Shown here piece by piece: positions 1-8,859 of a stretch of 64,000 bases of DNA (positions within the stretch are counted from its first letter, which is position 1; the number at the start of each line of letters is the position of its first letter). This DNA comes from Bacteroidota bacterium (lineage in GTDB: Bacteria; Bacteroidota; Bacteroidia; Cytophagales; Cyclobacteriaceae). Location of the stretch: assembly GCA_023428695.1 (NCBI GenBank), contig JAEYWY010000009.1:62001-126000 (forward strand), in the 5' to 3' direction. The notes beneath the pieces were generated by a model that was given only the letters and a program-made list of their open reading frames with translations, had not been told where the DNA came from and did no database searches. Position numbers and translations under genes: made by a program.

Positions 1-1153
1 GCGTGCCTTTGCCGCTGAACCAGCCGGGCACCGTGCCCGTTCTTGAAATACCAAAATGTTCAAGGTACACCCTGTTGACTCCCTGCGTTATGGTGAAGTC
101 TGGCTTGTACTGGCGGAATGATTCGTCTGCAGTGTCGTATTCGTACGGCCATTCGTATTCATAGCTGACATTATTGAACAACAGGAAATTCGCGATCCTG
201 CACTCCTCGATGCTCTTAACGGCCTCCATCCTGTAGGTAACAGTTTCTTTGCCCCGAACCTCAATTGATTTATACGTTCGGAAGTTATTATCCTTCATGT
301 ACTGGATGTATTCCCCCTGGCTTTTGAAATCGAACTGACTTTTCGGCTGCTTAAGATAATCGCTGAAGTATTGCGTTACCCGCTCCATGAACGACCCATC
401 TGTAGTCATCAGCTGTGTGAATACCCGCGTGAGCAAGGGAACAAACTGATCGCCATCGAATATGCTGGGCTGTTTTCCTTCCGCCGCTACGATAACGTCC
501 ATGCCGAAACGATGGAAAGTTTTCGCCTCAACACCAGGTACGTTAATCCGTTGGGCGAGCGTGGACGCCGATTTGTTCGTAAATGAGATCAAAAGGATTT
601 CTTCGGGTCGGATCCCATATCTGTCGATAACATAATTGACCTTACCGACGATGGTGGTGGTTTTGCCTGATCCTGCTCCGGCGATGATCAGGTTGTTATC
701 CTCGTCGGTAATAACCGCCCGTCGCTGCTGTTCATCGAGCTTCCGTCCTTCGACATTGTCAAAGAAGTCCTTGTAAGTCTTAAGTTCATGAGCGAGAAAT
801 AAATGGTTGAATGTCTTTCGCTTCTCCTCCGCATGTTGAAAGCGATCGATGAAAGCATTGATCACCGCTGTTTCATCCTTTTTCAGTCCGAGACGGTGGA
901 CACGCTGCTGCTGAACCAGTTTAAACAGTTCCTGGCAACAATTCTTCCATTCGACTAATTGATAGTTGGTGAAGTAACCAGAAGGAGAAGTGCAATGATG
1001 ATCAAATTCGTTGGAAGCAGAAACTATTTCACCAAGCTTCGATCTGAGCAGTGACGCAAGCTGTGTTTTCCGAGATCTGCTTTCAAAATAGCGCGTTACC
1101 AGCCAGTAGGCGATCAGGGAAAAAGAGATCAGGAAAATGACGTAAGAGATCAT
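1..1153 (-). CDS. UvrD/Rep-family superfamily 1 DNA helicase, C-terminus beyond window
   Basis: This is the N-terminal 384 residues of an ATP-dependent 3'-5' helicase; the reading frame runs off the window start. Residues about 2-20 form a hydrophobic segment, so the protein may be membrane-anchored. A Walker A motif (AGAGSGKTTT) is followed by LLISFTNKSAS (motif Ia) and a TFHRFG stretch typical of UvrD-like enzymes. Further on, YEYEWPYEY, then YKPDFTI, then YLEHFGI form the insertion seen in HelD (helicase IV)-like proteins, which resembles a nuclease-type D...E fold. The ATG at 1153 is the first start after an upstream stop. It lies downstream of, and on the same strand as, the defence genes, but a 423-bp gap separates it from them. 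The helicase family is clear; its role in defence is only an inference from position. Confidence 0.85.
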   Translation of the reverse strand, partial: MISYVIFLISFSLIAYWLVTRYFESRSRKTQLASLLRSKLGEIVSASNEFDHHCTSPSGYFTNYQLVEWKNCCQELFKLVQQQRVHRLGLKKDETAVINAFIDRFQHAEEKRKTFNHLFLAHELKTYKDFFDNVEGRKLDEQQRRAVITDEDNNLIIAGAGSGKTTTIVGKVNYVIDRYGIRPEEILLISFTNKSASTLAQRINVPGVEAKTFHRFGMDVIVAAEGKQPSIFDGDQFVPLLTRVFTQLMTTDGSFMERVTQYFSDYLKQPKSQFDFKSQGEYIQYMKDNNFRTYKSIEVRGKETVTYRMEAVKSIEECRIANFLLFNNVSYEYEWPYEYDTADESFRQYKPDFTITQGVNRVYLEHFGISRTGTVPGWFSGKGT

Positions 1154-1576
1154 TTCCGGAGATTAGATAAGAAGACGGGTAACTCGGATCATTCGTGGTT
1201 CAATTACCTGAAGTACCAAAGAAACCTATGCAAGAACCGGCTACGCTGAATGGTCGCACAAGGGTCTTTCATTTCTCAAGGTAGAAATTTGAGTTGAAAT
1301 GCGGTTGATCTTTTGTGACATCCCCGCGAAACCGCGTGCGTTGAATTTGTCAAAGACATCAGCCTGAAAAAGCTCGTATCCGGTCGACACAGCCTTCTGG
1401 CAGACATCCTCGATTCGGGATTGTGAGAGGAGGTGTTGATGAGGGAGGAGATGGGGCCCGGGTTCTTCATGATGCACAGCCCGAAAGATCGCTATTTTCG
1501 TGAACAAGTCGGTCGGCAGATGTCAGTCGTTGACAACTTCATAAAACTTCATAAACGTTTCAGAATTATCAATCGC
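1154..1576. other. Intergenic stretch without a convincing gene
   Basis: The 423 bases between the helicase start and the end of the nuclease-like gene hold an open frame of 88 codons on the minus strand (1241-1507). It shows no domain, signal peptide or motif that I recognise. It could be the remnant of a gene, but I cannot assign it. Confidence 0.4.
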
Positions 1577-2320
1577 CTACGAAGTTATTTTTGATTCCAG
1601 ATCACCTAAATCTGGCGAACGATCCAATGTAACCACAGGAAGTTGTTCGACGCCGACCGCCTCAATAGGTTCGGTTCCAGTTTTAAAATTTCCAATTTGC
1701 CTTACTTTAGACCTTATGCAATAGTTTTCATGTTTGCGTATGACTTCCCCATTCGTAACGAGGCAATTACCGTTTAGATCAGCTAGTTTATCCAGCTTCA
1801 GATTAAACGATCTGTTTCTGAGGCCGAGGTCTTCAACAGTTTTTGCAAATACTTTAATGAGAGATTTCGAAAGTTTTCGAGATTTTCCTGTTTTGAATTT
1901 TGCGTCGAATATTAGAAGCGCATCATTATAGAAGGGGTCTTGCCGACCTATCGGCTTTGCGAACGCGATGTCCGGAGCACTTGTGTCATCAGCATCATCG
2001 GCATGGATAAATTTGATCCCAAAAAACATTTGAACGCAATCCTTTGTGTCAGCTTTATCTGTTAAGGTGAAATATGTGTACTTCCCAGCCGACAAATATG
2101 CTGGCTTTTTAGGGAACAGAAGCCGATCATCAACCGAAGACACTTCAATAGAATAGGACGTTTTCAAATCTGAAAGAAGTTTCATTGCACACCAAAACTC
2201 ATAAATGTAGTCATCGTCTGCACCGTCAAGATGACCAAAAGGTTCGGATGAATTCCATTTGCTCAGCGATTCAAGTTGCCGGGAAAATGTGTCAATTTCG
2301 GCTATCAGTTCTGGGCGCAT
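1577..2320 (-). CDS. Putative PD-(D/E)XK-type nuclease, second gene of a coupled pair
   Basis: This 247-residue protein has no family name that I recognise. It carries the spaced acidic/lysine signature of a restriction-like nuclease fold: E41 in a helix-like stretch (YIYEFWCAMKLL), then APDIAF with D117, then a hydrophobic strand ending LLIFDAKFK with D139 and K141. That order, E...PD...DxK, is the PD-(D/E)XK core. No membrane segment is visible. The start codon overlaps the stop of the upstream gene as TAATG, so the two are almost certainly translated together. It lies downstream of a type I restriction operon, after a 397-bp gap. I infer a DNA-cleaving effector; the fold assignment rests on motif spacing only and could be wrong. 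Confidence 0.5.
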   Translation of the reverse strand: MRPELIAEIDTFSRQLESLSKWNSSEPFGHLDGADDDYIYEFWCAMKLLSDLKTSYSIEVSSVDDRLLFPKKPAYLSAGKYTYFTLTDKADTKDCVQMFFGIKFIHADDADDTSAPDIAFAKPIGRQDPFYNDALLIFDAKFKTGKSRKLSKSLIKVFAKTVEDLGLRNRSFNLKLDKLADLNGNCLVTNGEVIRKHENYCIRSKVRQIGNFKTGTEPIEAVGVEQLPVVTLDRSPDLGDLESKITS

Positions 2321-3162
2321 TACTCAAAAATTATAGGTAGCGGTTGATTTGTAAAGCTGTGGTTCAATGTTTTTTCTGACTCAGTACCAATCTTTATTTC
2401 TTCAGACACTTGGTCTAGAAATTTGATTCCATTTGAGTCAAGAAACCTCGATACTTCGGCAGCTTTCTCTGAAACGTTATTTAGGCGACCTCGGACGTTA
2501 GGTTCGACTGGGTCTGCGAATAATATCCGAGCGATCTCAGTTTCAGGACTTAGATCTATTACCATACGGTGAGCATCATTGATCATTTCAGCCGGTGCGA
2601 TAATAGTCGCAAGTATGTATTCCTTTAACATGTCAAATGCTTTGATGTAATTGCGGCCCTCGGCATAGAGTAGAGGATCCTCATCCAGAATCCTCTTAAC
2701 GAAGGCAACACGGTGGTCGGGATGCAAGGCATTAACCACTTTCCCAAAAAAGGTCCTTGCAATAAAAATTTCACCGTTCGTAATCGCGTGGTAATCCTTA
2801 GCGGAGATGCGAGTGTAAGCCCGCGAAAAATGCTTTTCCGGCTTTGTTAGTTTTTTCACCCTACTCAACGTATAAGCGTAATCCGATAGCAAATTCGGTT
2901 CGTTTAGGGCAGCCACTTTTGTAATCTTTAGCGTCACCTTGTAACGTCGCTTCACACCCATCAGATCAACTGGCGTGATAACCGAGTCAGCGGAAATCTC
3001 GCCCTTGAACAAGAATCTCAAACCATTTGTATAACCGAGTATCAGCACGTTATCCTGGGCCTCACCACTGAAGTTGTAGCCAGTTTCGAAAGTAACATCA
3101 GCATCGACCCCCTCTTTTAACGGAAATGCAAAGCCGTTCAAATTGAAAACCCAATAGTTCAT
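2320..3162 (-). CDS. Uncharacterised partner of the nuclease-like protein
   Basis: This 280-residue soluble protein is not recognised. The N-terminus (MNYWVFNLNGFAFPL, then VLILGYTNGLRFLFKGEI) alternates hydrophobic strands in a way loosely like PUA/EVE-type readers of modified bases. The remainder is mainly helical, with many charged residues and a stretch PEKHFSRAYTRIS. It ends with TAATG coupling to the nuclease-like gene, which points to a shared complex. One reading is a modification- or nucleic acid-sensing subunit paired with a nuclease, as in type IV restriction; that is inference and the EVE resemblance is weak. The two-gene unit has its own 397-bp upstream region and so may be transcribed separately from the type I operon. 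Confidence 0.6.
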   Translation of the reverse strand: MNYWVFNLNGFAFPLKEGVDADVTFETGYNFSGEAQDNVLILGYTNGLRFLFKGEISADSVITPVDLMGVKRRYKVTLKITKVAALNEPNLLSDYAYTLSRVKKLTKPEKHFSRAYTRISAKDYHAITNGEIFIARTFFGKVVNALHPDHRVAFVKRILDEDPLLYAEGRNYIKAFDMLKEYILATIIAPAEMINDAHRMVIDLSPETEIARILFADPVEPNVRGRLNNVSEKAAEVSRFLDSNGIKFLDQVSEEIKIGTESEKTLNHSFTNQPLPIIFE

Positions 3163-3559
3163 GTCGTTTTAATCAAATTGCCCTTGAGTTATTTTTCTCG
3201 TTCCTTTCGGCACTCTTTTTTTGTTCCTAGCCTGTTTTGCCATGTACGTTGGAGCTGACGAGATTATGATTTCGATTCCAGGTGGGCTCGTGATCAGATT
3301 GGATCAGGTGGGTCATGGAACCAAGCAACCAATTTACCGAAATGGATTGCAAAATCAAAGATACGGTTCGGTTGGCGTACTCTAATCAGCTCTAAATCTT
3401 TCCAAGATGGCTTTATCTCACATCACCACAAACAAAGGAAGTTAAAAAGTTGGCAAGTATTAGGGCCGTGGGCAACGCACCGCGTAGATGTTAATCTTCT
3501 ATGCTTCGATATTTTGTCACGGCCCAAAGTGGTTCCGATCTCTGTGTGAATTCTTGCGC
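3163..3559. other. Intergenic region upstream of the nuclease-like pair
   Basis: These 397 bases separate the end of the putAbiC gene from the start of the coupled pair. I see no open frame with protein-like character, no tRNA and no clear terminator. It is long enough to hold a promoter for the downstream pair, but I could not pick out a good -7/-33 combination. Confidence 0.4.
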
Positions 3560-4807
3560 CTAACGCTCGTACCATTCAAATAACTCTTGACCTTTTGCCC
3601 TCCACTCAGCTATTTCATTAAGGAATCGCTCTTCTGGTTTCTGACCAAAATCGGCCGATGGGATAGGAATATTTTTCAGGAGTTTATAGTCAGTTAGATA
3701 CTTTTTTGCATTCCATTTTCTGCCGAAATCCGATAAAGTATTGTAGTAAAGCAGTAGTTGCTCATGATTTGATAATTGAGCTCGTAGACTTTTTAAATAT
3801 TCATACTTTTCCTGATGGCTAAACAAATCGCTTTCAGCAACAAATTGCACGGTTTGGAAAAGATGCCTGTAGTAATGTCCAAGTTTTGTCGCATGGCCGT
3901 CGAATGGGAAATATTTTATTCTCCATCTAAAGTTGCCGTGATCAGTGGGGATATCTTTGATAAAAAGATCTTTCTTTGAATCATTGAATTCTTTTTGAAG
4001 CTCGCGCAGTTCATTTAGAAACCAGGGAATTAGATCCTTCGCACGATCGTCTCTAAAAAAGTCTTCTATGATCATGTCAGAATTTTGACCACAGCCATAA
4101 AAGAAGACTTTGTAGGCAATATTGAGCAATTCTTTCTTCGAAAATCTTTCCGAAGAATGCTGCTGGTACTCTTGCCGTGAATATGCTTTCTCAAGTGAAT
4201 GATAACAACATTTAAGCTCGTAGAACATCGTTACAAAGGTCTTACGGCCAGTCACTTTGCCAGCAATGTTGATCTCCTCAACGTTCGCTCTATGGATTCT
4301 CAATAGCTCGTAGTACTTACTTTCAAATTGCTGTATACGCCAGGTTTTCTCCTGGGCTTGAGTTTGACTACGTTGTTCGGCTAATTCTTTTTCCAATTGG
4401 TCACGCTCGGATCTTATTTGCTGTTCAAATTGTTCACGCTGAAACTTAATTTGATTTTCAAACTGCTCTCGCTGGAGATTTACTTGAGTTGTAAATTGTT
4501 CCTTTTGTTCGCGGGTCTGAATTTCGAACAGCTGGCGTTGTTGAATGTTCGCTTTATACTGTACCCAAAATGCGAAGAACGTAAGTAAAGAGGCCGCGAT
4601 GGCTATAAAGGGTCCCATAATCCCGCCGATTGTGTCGCCAATCTGACCAGTGTCATGGAAATAGACACCGACTTTATTCCAATGCCTGGTGAAGACATAA
4701 GGGAAGGAACAAATTGCCAGGATGATTAGTATGAAAATCGAAACTGAAATCCAGAAACTTCTATCAAATGTTTTGATTTCCTTAGGATTTGTTTTCTCGG
4801 CTGTCAT
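3560..4807 (-). CDS. putAbiC-type phage abortive infection protein
   Basis: This 415-residue membrane protein resembles the putative abortive-infection family putAbiC. Two membrane segments (about 20-40 and 64-82) flank a short loop containing TGQIGDTIGGIMGPF, which is characteristic of the family. Then comes QYKANIQ and a long coiled coil (about 85-160), then a cytosolic domain with the family-typical GHYYRHLFQTVQ. Members are often found beside restriction systems, and some are reported to abort phage infection. It follows the metallopeptidase by 13 bp and is the last gene of the tight type I operon. The coiled coil contains five nearly perfect 11-residue repeats. Substrate or effector activity is unknown; the family call is fairly secure. 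Confidence 0.8.
   Translation of the reverse strand: MTAEKTNPKEIKTFDRSFWISVSIFILIILAICSFPYVFTRHWNKVGVYFHDTGQIGDTIGGIMGPFIAIAASLLTFFAFWVQYKANIQQRQLFEIQTREQKEQFTTQVNLQREQFENQIKFQREQFEQQIRSERDQLEKELAEQRSQTQAQEKTWRIQQFESKYYELLRIHRANVEEINIAGKVTGRKTFVTMFYELKCCYHSLEKAYSRQEYQQHSSERFSKKELLNIAYKVFFYGCGQNSDMIIEDFFRDDRAKDLIPWFLNELRELQKEFNDSKKDLFIKDIPTDHGNFRWRIKYFPFDGHATKLGHYYRHLFQTVQFVAESDLFSHQEKYEYLKSLRAQLSNHEQLLLYYNTLSDFGRKWNAKKYLTDYKLLKNIPIPSADFGQKPEERFLNEIAEWRAKGQELFEWYER
4343..4507 (-). repeat. Five tandem 33-bp units encoding a hendecad coiled coil
   Basis: Within the putAbiC gene, residues 101-155 read as five consecutive 11-residue units: QKEQFTTQVNL, QREQFENQIKF, QREQFEQQIRS, ERDQLEKELAE and QRSQTQAQEKT. 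The 11-residue period is a right-handed or straight coiled-coil signature. The corresponding DNA is an imperfect 33-bp tandem repeat, most similar in units two and three. Confidence 0.8.
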
Positions 4808-4820
4808 ATCTATATAACGG

Positions 4821-5528
4821 TTAAGCTAGTAATTTCTCCAACCTTTCCTTCCACCTTGCACAATCTGGCATAATTCGTTCCTGCAGATTGTAAAAAGCTT
4901 TTGTATGGTTTCTGTGCACCAAATGGCACAGCTCGTGAATGACAACATACTCGATGCTTCCTTTGGGTGCCTTAATTAATTCGGGGTTTAGAATAATTTT
5001 TCCTTTTGCCGTGCAGCTTCCCCAACGTGTTTTCATAGAAAGGATTTGCAGCCGTGGTTCGTGGTGAATATATCGATTAAATTTTGGAAGTTGCTGCCTA
5101 ATAACCTTGGCGAAATGTTCGCGCGCTCGTTCCTTGTACCATTTTGTTAGCAGGACTTTTGCGTCTTCAGTTTGTTTTGCCCGGATGATAATTCTGCCTC
5201 TTATGATTTCCACTTCATTCTGATTGGCTTTCTTAATTGTAAGACGGTATTGTCGTCCTAAATAGAAATGCGTCTCGCCGTTGACGAATTTTCGGGCCGG
5301 TGTTATTGGATGATAGGCAAGAAAATCGTTTTGCTGTTTCAAAATCCATGGCGCCTTTTCTCTGACTTTTGCTGCCGCTTTTTCGGCAGACGTGCCTAAA
5401 GGCGCGACCACATAAACTGAACAATCAGGGAATACTTTAATACCAAGAGTCTTTCTCTTTGTGTGCGACAGCTCATAACGGATGTGTCTGGATCCGAAGG
5501 TTATCCGGTGGAGTTTCTGCTCAGACAT
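4821..5528 (-). CDS. YgjP/SprT-like zinc metallopeptidase associated with type I restriction
   Basis: This 235-residue soluble protein of the YgjP-like metallopeptidase family (DUF45) has the zinc motif HELCH at 198-202. The likely third ligand is H208, in a HRNHTKAF context. A conserved WGSC (169-172) precedes the motif, as is typical of the family. It overlaps the end of hsdR by 8 bp, so the two are translationally coupled. Genes of this family are commonly embedded in type I restriction operons, where they may process or turn over HsdR. The substrate is not known here. The family call is strong, the role inferred. Confidence 0.9.
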   Translation of the reverse strand: MSEQKLHRITFGSRHIRYELSHTKRKTLGIKVFPDCSVYVVAPLGTSAEKAAAKVREKAPWILKQQNDFLAYHPITPARKFVNGETHFYLGRQYRLTIKKANQNEVEIIRGRIIIRAKQTEDAKVLLTKWYKERAREHFAKVIRQQLPKFNRYIHHEPRLQILSMKTRWGSCTAKGKIILNPELIKAPKGSIEYVVIHELCHLVHRNHTKAFYNLQERIMPDCARWKERLEKLLA

Positions 5529-8500
5529 ACCTTACCTTTGCAACCTTCAACACCGTATCAATCAGCTCATCAATTTTCTCGAGCGAAAGTGTTAGTCCCT
5601 GACTCGCATTTAGATCGAACAAATAATCATCGATCTCAATCCGGACCTTTCCCTCTATATCGGACTTGCTTTGCCAGTCAATGATCGGGATTCCGGATTC
5701 AAGGACACAGGATTGGATAATTGCATCGATTCGATTTGCGATCGCAACGTGCATTTCTTCTTGGATACTATAAGATTCAAAAATATCTGTCACCAGATTG
5801 AAGAAGGCAATCGCAGTGTTATTGCCTATGAGCTTTGCGGGCACGTCATCTTTCTGCCCATTCAAGAACGCCGCCTCAAATTCTTGAGCCTTTTTCAGAT
5901 ACTCAGCTTCGGAAATCCTGCGTTGGTGGTAGTTTTCAATAGTTTCGCGGATCAGCCGAGATAGCTTGGTATAAAACACCGGATCTTCGTCCATTTTTAC
6001 GCTGATCGCCTTTACTGTTCTGCTGGTAATGTGATCTGCCTTCGCGGCTTTTCCGGTCAGCTTTTCAACTTCTTGTTCACGTTGTTCTTTATTGAAGATG
6101 TTTACCAGTTCGGTGATCTTCAGCATTTCCCCTTCCGTTGTAATATGCTTGTCAATCAACTTTTGAACTTGGGGTTCGTATTCTTTAAATTCCAGGTCAT
6201 CGAAGTACCGTCGCTTCACCGATACCCTAAGCGCGAGAAAGAATTTTGCGTCGTCTTTGTACTTGCCAATTTGCTTTTCCGGGGTGCTGTTCATGAAGTC
6301 AATACTCGACAAGGCAAGTTTCAACAATCGGGCAAACACCGACGTCTTCTCGTAGAATTGATGACGTAATGCTTCATCCTGCAAAAGCTCTTCGTAAGCA
6401 GGTTCGTCGTACTTATTCTTGACCGTTTTAAAAATGTCCCAAAGTTCGGAATGTGCCTGCGGCAGTTTTTTTGCTTCTTCCGTTATTTTTGTAAAGGTGC
6501 CTTCCAGGTCACTCGTTTCATAGACACCTGTGCTTTCAGTTTCGCCGGAATAAAGCTTGATGGCGTTATCGAGATTTTCCAGGTTTCCGAAGTAGTCAAT
6601 AATTAAGCCATGCTCTTTCCCTGGCGCAAGTCGGTTCACGCGGGCAATTGCCTGAAGTAGCGTATGTTCCTTTAACTGCCTCGTGAGGTACAAAACATAA
6701 TTGTTCGGTGCGTCGAAACCTGTAAGAAGCTTGTCCACTACAATGATGATTTCAGGATGATTTTGCTTTTTGAAGGCGTTAATTAACGACTTCTCATAGA
6801 CTTCTGCTTTTCCATATTTGTCAAGCATTGACTTCCAGAATTTCAACACGACATCATCACTTTCTTCAAACGCGTCTTCCTGATTCTCACGGACATCTGG
6901 TGGCGATATCAGTACTTCACACGTTACCTTTCCAATCTCCTTGAGGTATTCCCTGTATCGGATGGCACTCGTTTTACTTGGCGCCACGAGCTGTCCTTTG
7001 GCTTTAATGGTACCGAACGTAATTCCCTGAACGTGCTGTTCATAGTGCTCAGAAATATCCCACGCACGTGCATAGATGACTTGATCAGCTTTATTGAGTT
7101 GACTCATGGAGCTGAACTTCCGCTTTAATGCGGCCTTACCATAGTCAGTCAAGGGCTCGGCCACTTTCTCAAAATAGGTGTCCAGCGGTTTTTCATTTAC
7201 CTCAATGAGATTGTGCCTGCCTTCGTATAGCAATGGCACAACAGCCCCGTCAGCCACTGCGTCAGTGATTGAGTAGATGTCAATGAGACCGCCAAACTTA
7301 TTCGCTGTGCTCCGCTCCGCTTTCATCAATGGTGTCCCAGTGAAAGCAATAAAGCACGCGTTGGGAAATACCTTTTGCATAGTGGTATTAAACGATCCGT
7401 ACTGACTTCGATGCCCTTCATCCACCAAAACAAATATTTCAGATGAGGTAAATGGCTTTGATGAAGACTTGATTGCGGCCTCAAATTTATGGATGAGCGT
7501 AGTGATGACTGCATCGCCTGAATCAGTCAGAAGTTTCAAAAGCGACTTGTCGGATTTGAGACGTTCGAGCTCTTCCTCTGATAGTTCTTCGCCTCGCAGT
7601 TTTCTCACCATCTCCCGTGAAGAGCCCTTTTCTGCATTTTCAACAGGTATACGACACTTTCTGAATGTGTCCGTGATCTGACTATCAAGATCAATCCGAT
7701 CCGTAACTAAAACAATTTTCGGGTTTTTGATTTCCGGGTGCGTTGCAATGAGTTGAGCAAGCATTACCATCGTTAGTGATTTTCCACTTCCCTGCGTATG
7801 CCAGATCACCCCGCCTTCTCGTCTCCCCGCTGTGGTTTTTCGTGCGACTTTGTTTAAAGTGTTCTTGATTGCGTAGTACTGCTGATATCTGGCGATCTTC
7901 TTGATGCCGTCGTCGAAGAGTGTGAAGTTGAACATAATGTCCAACAGTCGTTCTGGTGTGCAAAGACTATACAGCAATTTGTCCTGGTGAGTAACAGCTT
8001 GCTCCTCGAGTTCAAGTTTTTCAAAGAGCTGCCAAACATGTTTATAGCGTTCTTTGAAGAGTATGGTTCTTTCATCTTCAGGCAACGGTTTATTCTTTAG
8101 GAATTGAATTTGTTCCAGCCACTGAGTTTTTTCTAATGTTGAATTGAACACTTCTTTCCAAATACTCCAGAATTCTTTTTCAGTCGCGGTAGTGGAGTAG
8201 CGGGCCTCGTTCGTTGCAAGTGCCAAGACTACATTGGTGTACTGATACAGGGACCGGATTCCATCTTCCTGCTGGTTCCGGAGATTTTGTTCAATTGCTT
8301 TTTCAATTGGTTCCTTGATCTTCGGACTCTTGCACTCAATCACGACTACCGGAATGCCGTTGATGAATAACACGATGTCCGGGCGGTAATGATTATCCTG
8401 GCTGCCTTCACTTCTTCCTGAACGTAAAACGCTGAACTCTTCGGTAACGTGGTAAACGTTATTTTCAGGATGCTTCCAGTCTATGTATTGAAATGAAAAG

Positions 8501-8850
8501 CTTTTCTTGTCGCCGAGCACGGACTGTTCAAAGCTTTTACCGAGTGTAATCAGTTCATAGAATGCTTTGTTGGCGGCGAGAAAGCCGTCCTGCACAGGAA
8601 GATCCCGAAGGGCGAGGATTGCACTGTTTATGTTACCTTCGGTGAAAGAGAATTCCTTTTGCTTGTATTCAATTTTATTAAATGACGAAAGCTGATTTTT
8701 TAAAATCGTTTCAAGCAATACATTAGATGACCTTCCACCCCGGGCTTCCAATGCTTGTTCGGGCGACAAATATTTCCAGCCCATGTTCATGAGAAGCTTT
8801 AGTGCTGGAAGCTGGGAGATGTGATCTTCTTTGAAGGATGGAGTGTTCAT
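5521..8850 (-). CDS. hsdR: Type I restriction enzyme R subunit (ATP-dependent translocase and endonuclease)
   Basis: HsdR joins HsdM and HsdS to translocate and cut DNA lacking the host methylation. At 1109 residues it has normal length. The N-terminal nuclease carries PD at 158-159 and ECK at 172-174 (PD-(D/E)XK). Motor motifs follow: Walker A HTQGSGKS at 351-358, the DEAD-like box DEGH at 477-480, then FTGTPL and the late helicase motif RQLKEHTLLQAIARVNR. A helical C-terminus provides docking to the methylase. All key residues are present, so it should be active. It starts 9 bp after the DUF4917 gene and overlaps the metallopeptidase gene by 8 bp. Confidence 0.97.
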   Translation of the reverse strand: MNTPSFKEDHISQLPALKLLMNMGWKYLSPEQALEARGGRSSNVLLETILKNQLSSFNKIEYKQKEFSFTEGNINSAILALRDLPVQDGFLAANKAFYELITLGKSFEQSVLGDKKSFSFQYIDWKHPENNVYHVTEEFSVLRSGRSEGSQDNHYRPDIVLFINGIPVVVIECKSPKIKEPIEKAIEQNLRNQQEDGIRSLYQYTNVVLALATNEARYSTTATEKEFWSIWKEVFNSTLEKTQWLEQIQFLKNKPLPEDERTILFKERYKHVWQLFEKLELEEQAVTHQDKLLYSLCTPERLLDIMFNFTLFDDGIKKIARYQQYYAIKNTLNKVARKTTAGRREGGVIWHTQGSGKSLTMVMLAQLIATHPEIKNPKIVLVTDRIDLDSQITDTFRKCRIPVENAEKGSSREMVRKLRGEELSEEELERLKSDKSLLKLLTDSGDAVITTLIHKFEAAIKSSSKPFTSSEIFVLVDEGHRSQYGSFNTTMQKVFPNACFIAFTGTPLMKAERSTANKFGGLIDIYSITDAVADGAVVPLLYEGRHNLIEVNEKPLDTYFEKVAEPLTDYGKAALKRKFSSMSQLNKADQVIYARAWDISEHYEQHVQGITFGTIKAKGQLVAPSKTSAIRYREYLKEIGKVTCEVLISPPDVRENQEDAFEESDDVVLKFWKSMLDKYGKAEVYEKSLINAFKKQNHPEIIIVVDKLLTGFDAPNNYVLYLTRQLKEHTLLQAIARVNRLAPGKEHGLIIDYFGNLENLDNAIKLYSGETESTGVYETSDLEGTFTKITEEAKKLPQAHSELWDIFKTVKNKYDEPAYEELLQDEALRHQFYEKTSVFARLLKLALSSIDFMNSTPEKQIGKYKDDAKFFLALRVSVKRRYFDDLEFKEYEPQVQKLIDKHITTEGEMLKITELVNIFNKEQREQEVEKLTGKAAKADHITSRTVKAISVKMDEDPVFYTKLSRLIRETIENYHQRRISEAEYLKKAQEFEAAFLNGQKDDVPAKLIGNNTAIAFFNLVTDIFESYSIQEEMHVAIANRIDAIIQSCVLESGIPIIDWQSKSDIEGKVRIEIDDYLFDLNASQGLTLSLEKIDELIDTVLKVAKVRYV

Positions 8851-8859
8851 AATATTTTT

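Noticed and set aside
1241..1507. 88-codon minus-strand frame between the helicase and nuclease-like genes
   Set aside because: No recognisable motif, unusual His-rich composition and no clear conservation clue; kept as intergenic.
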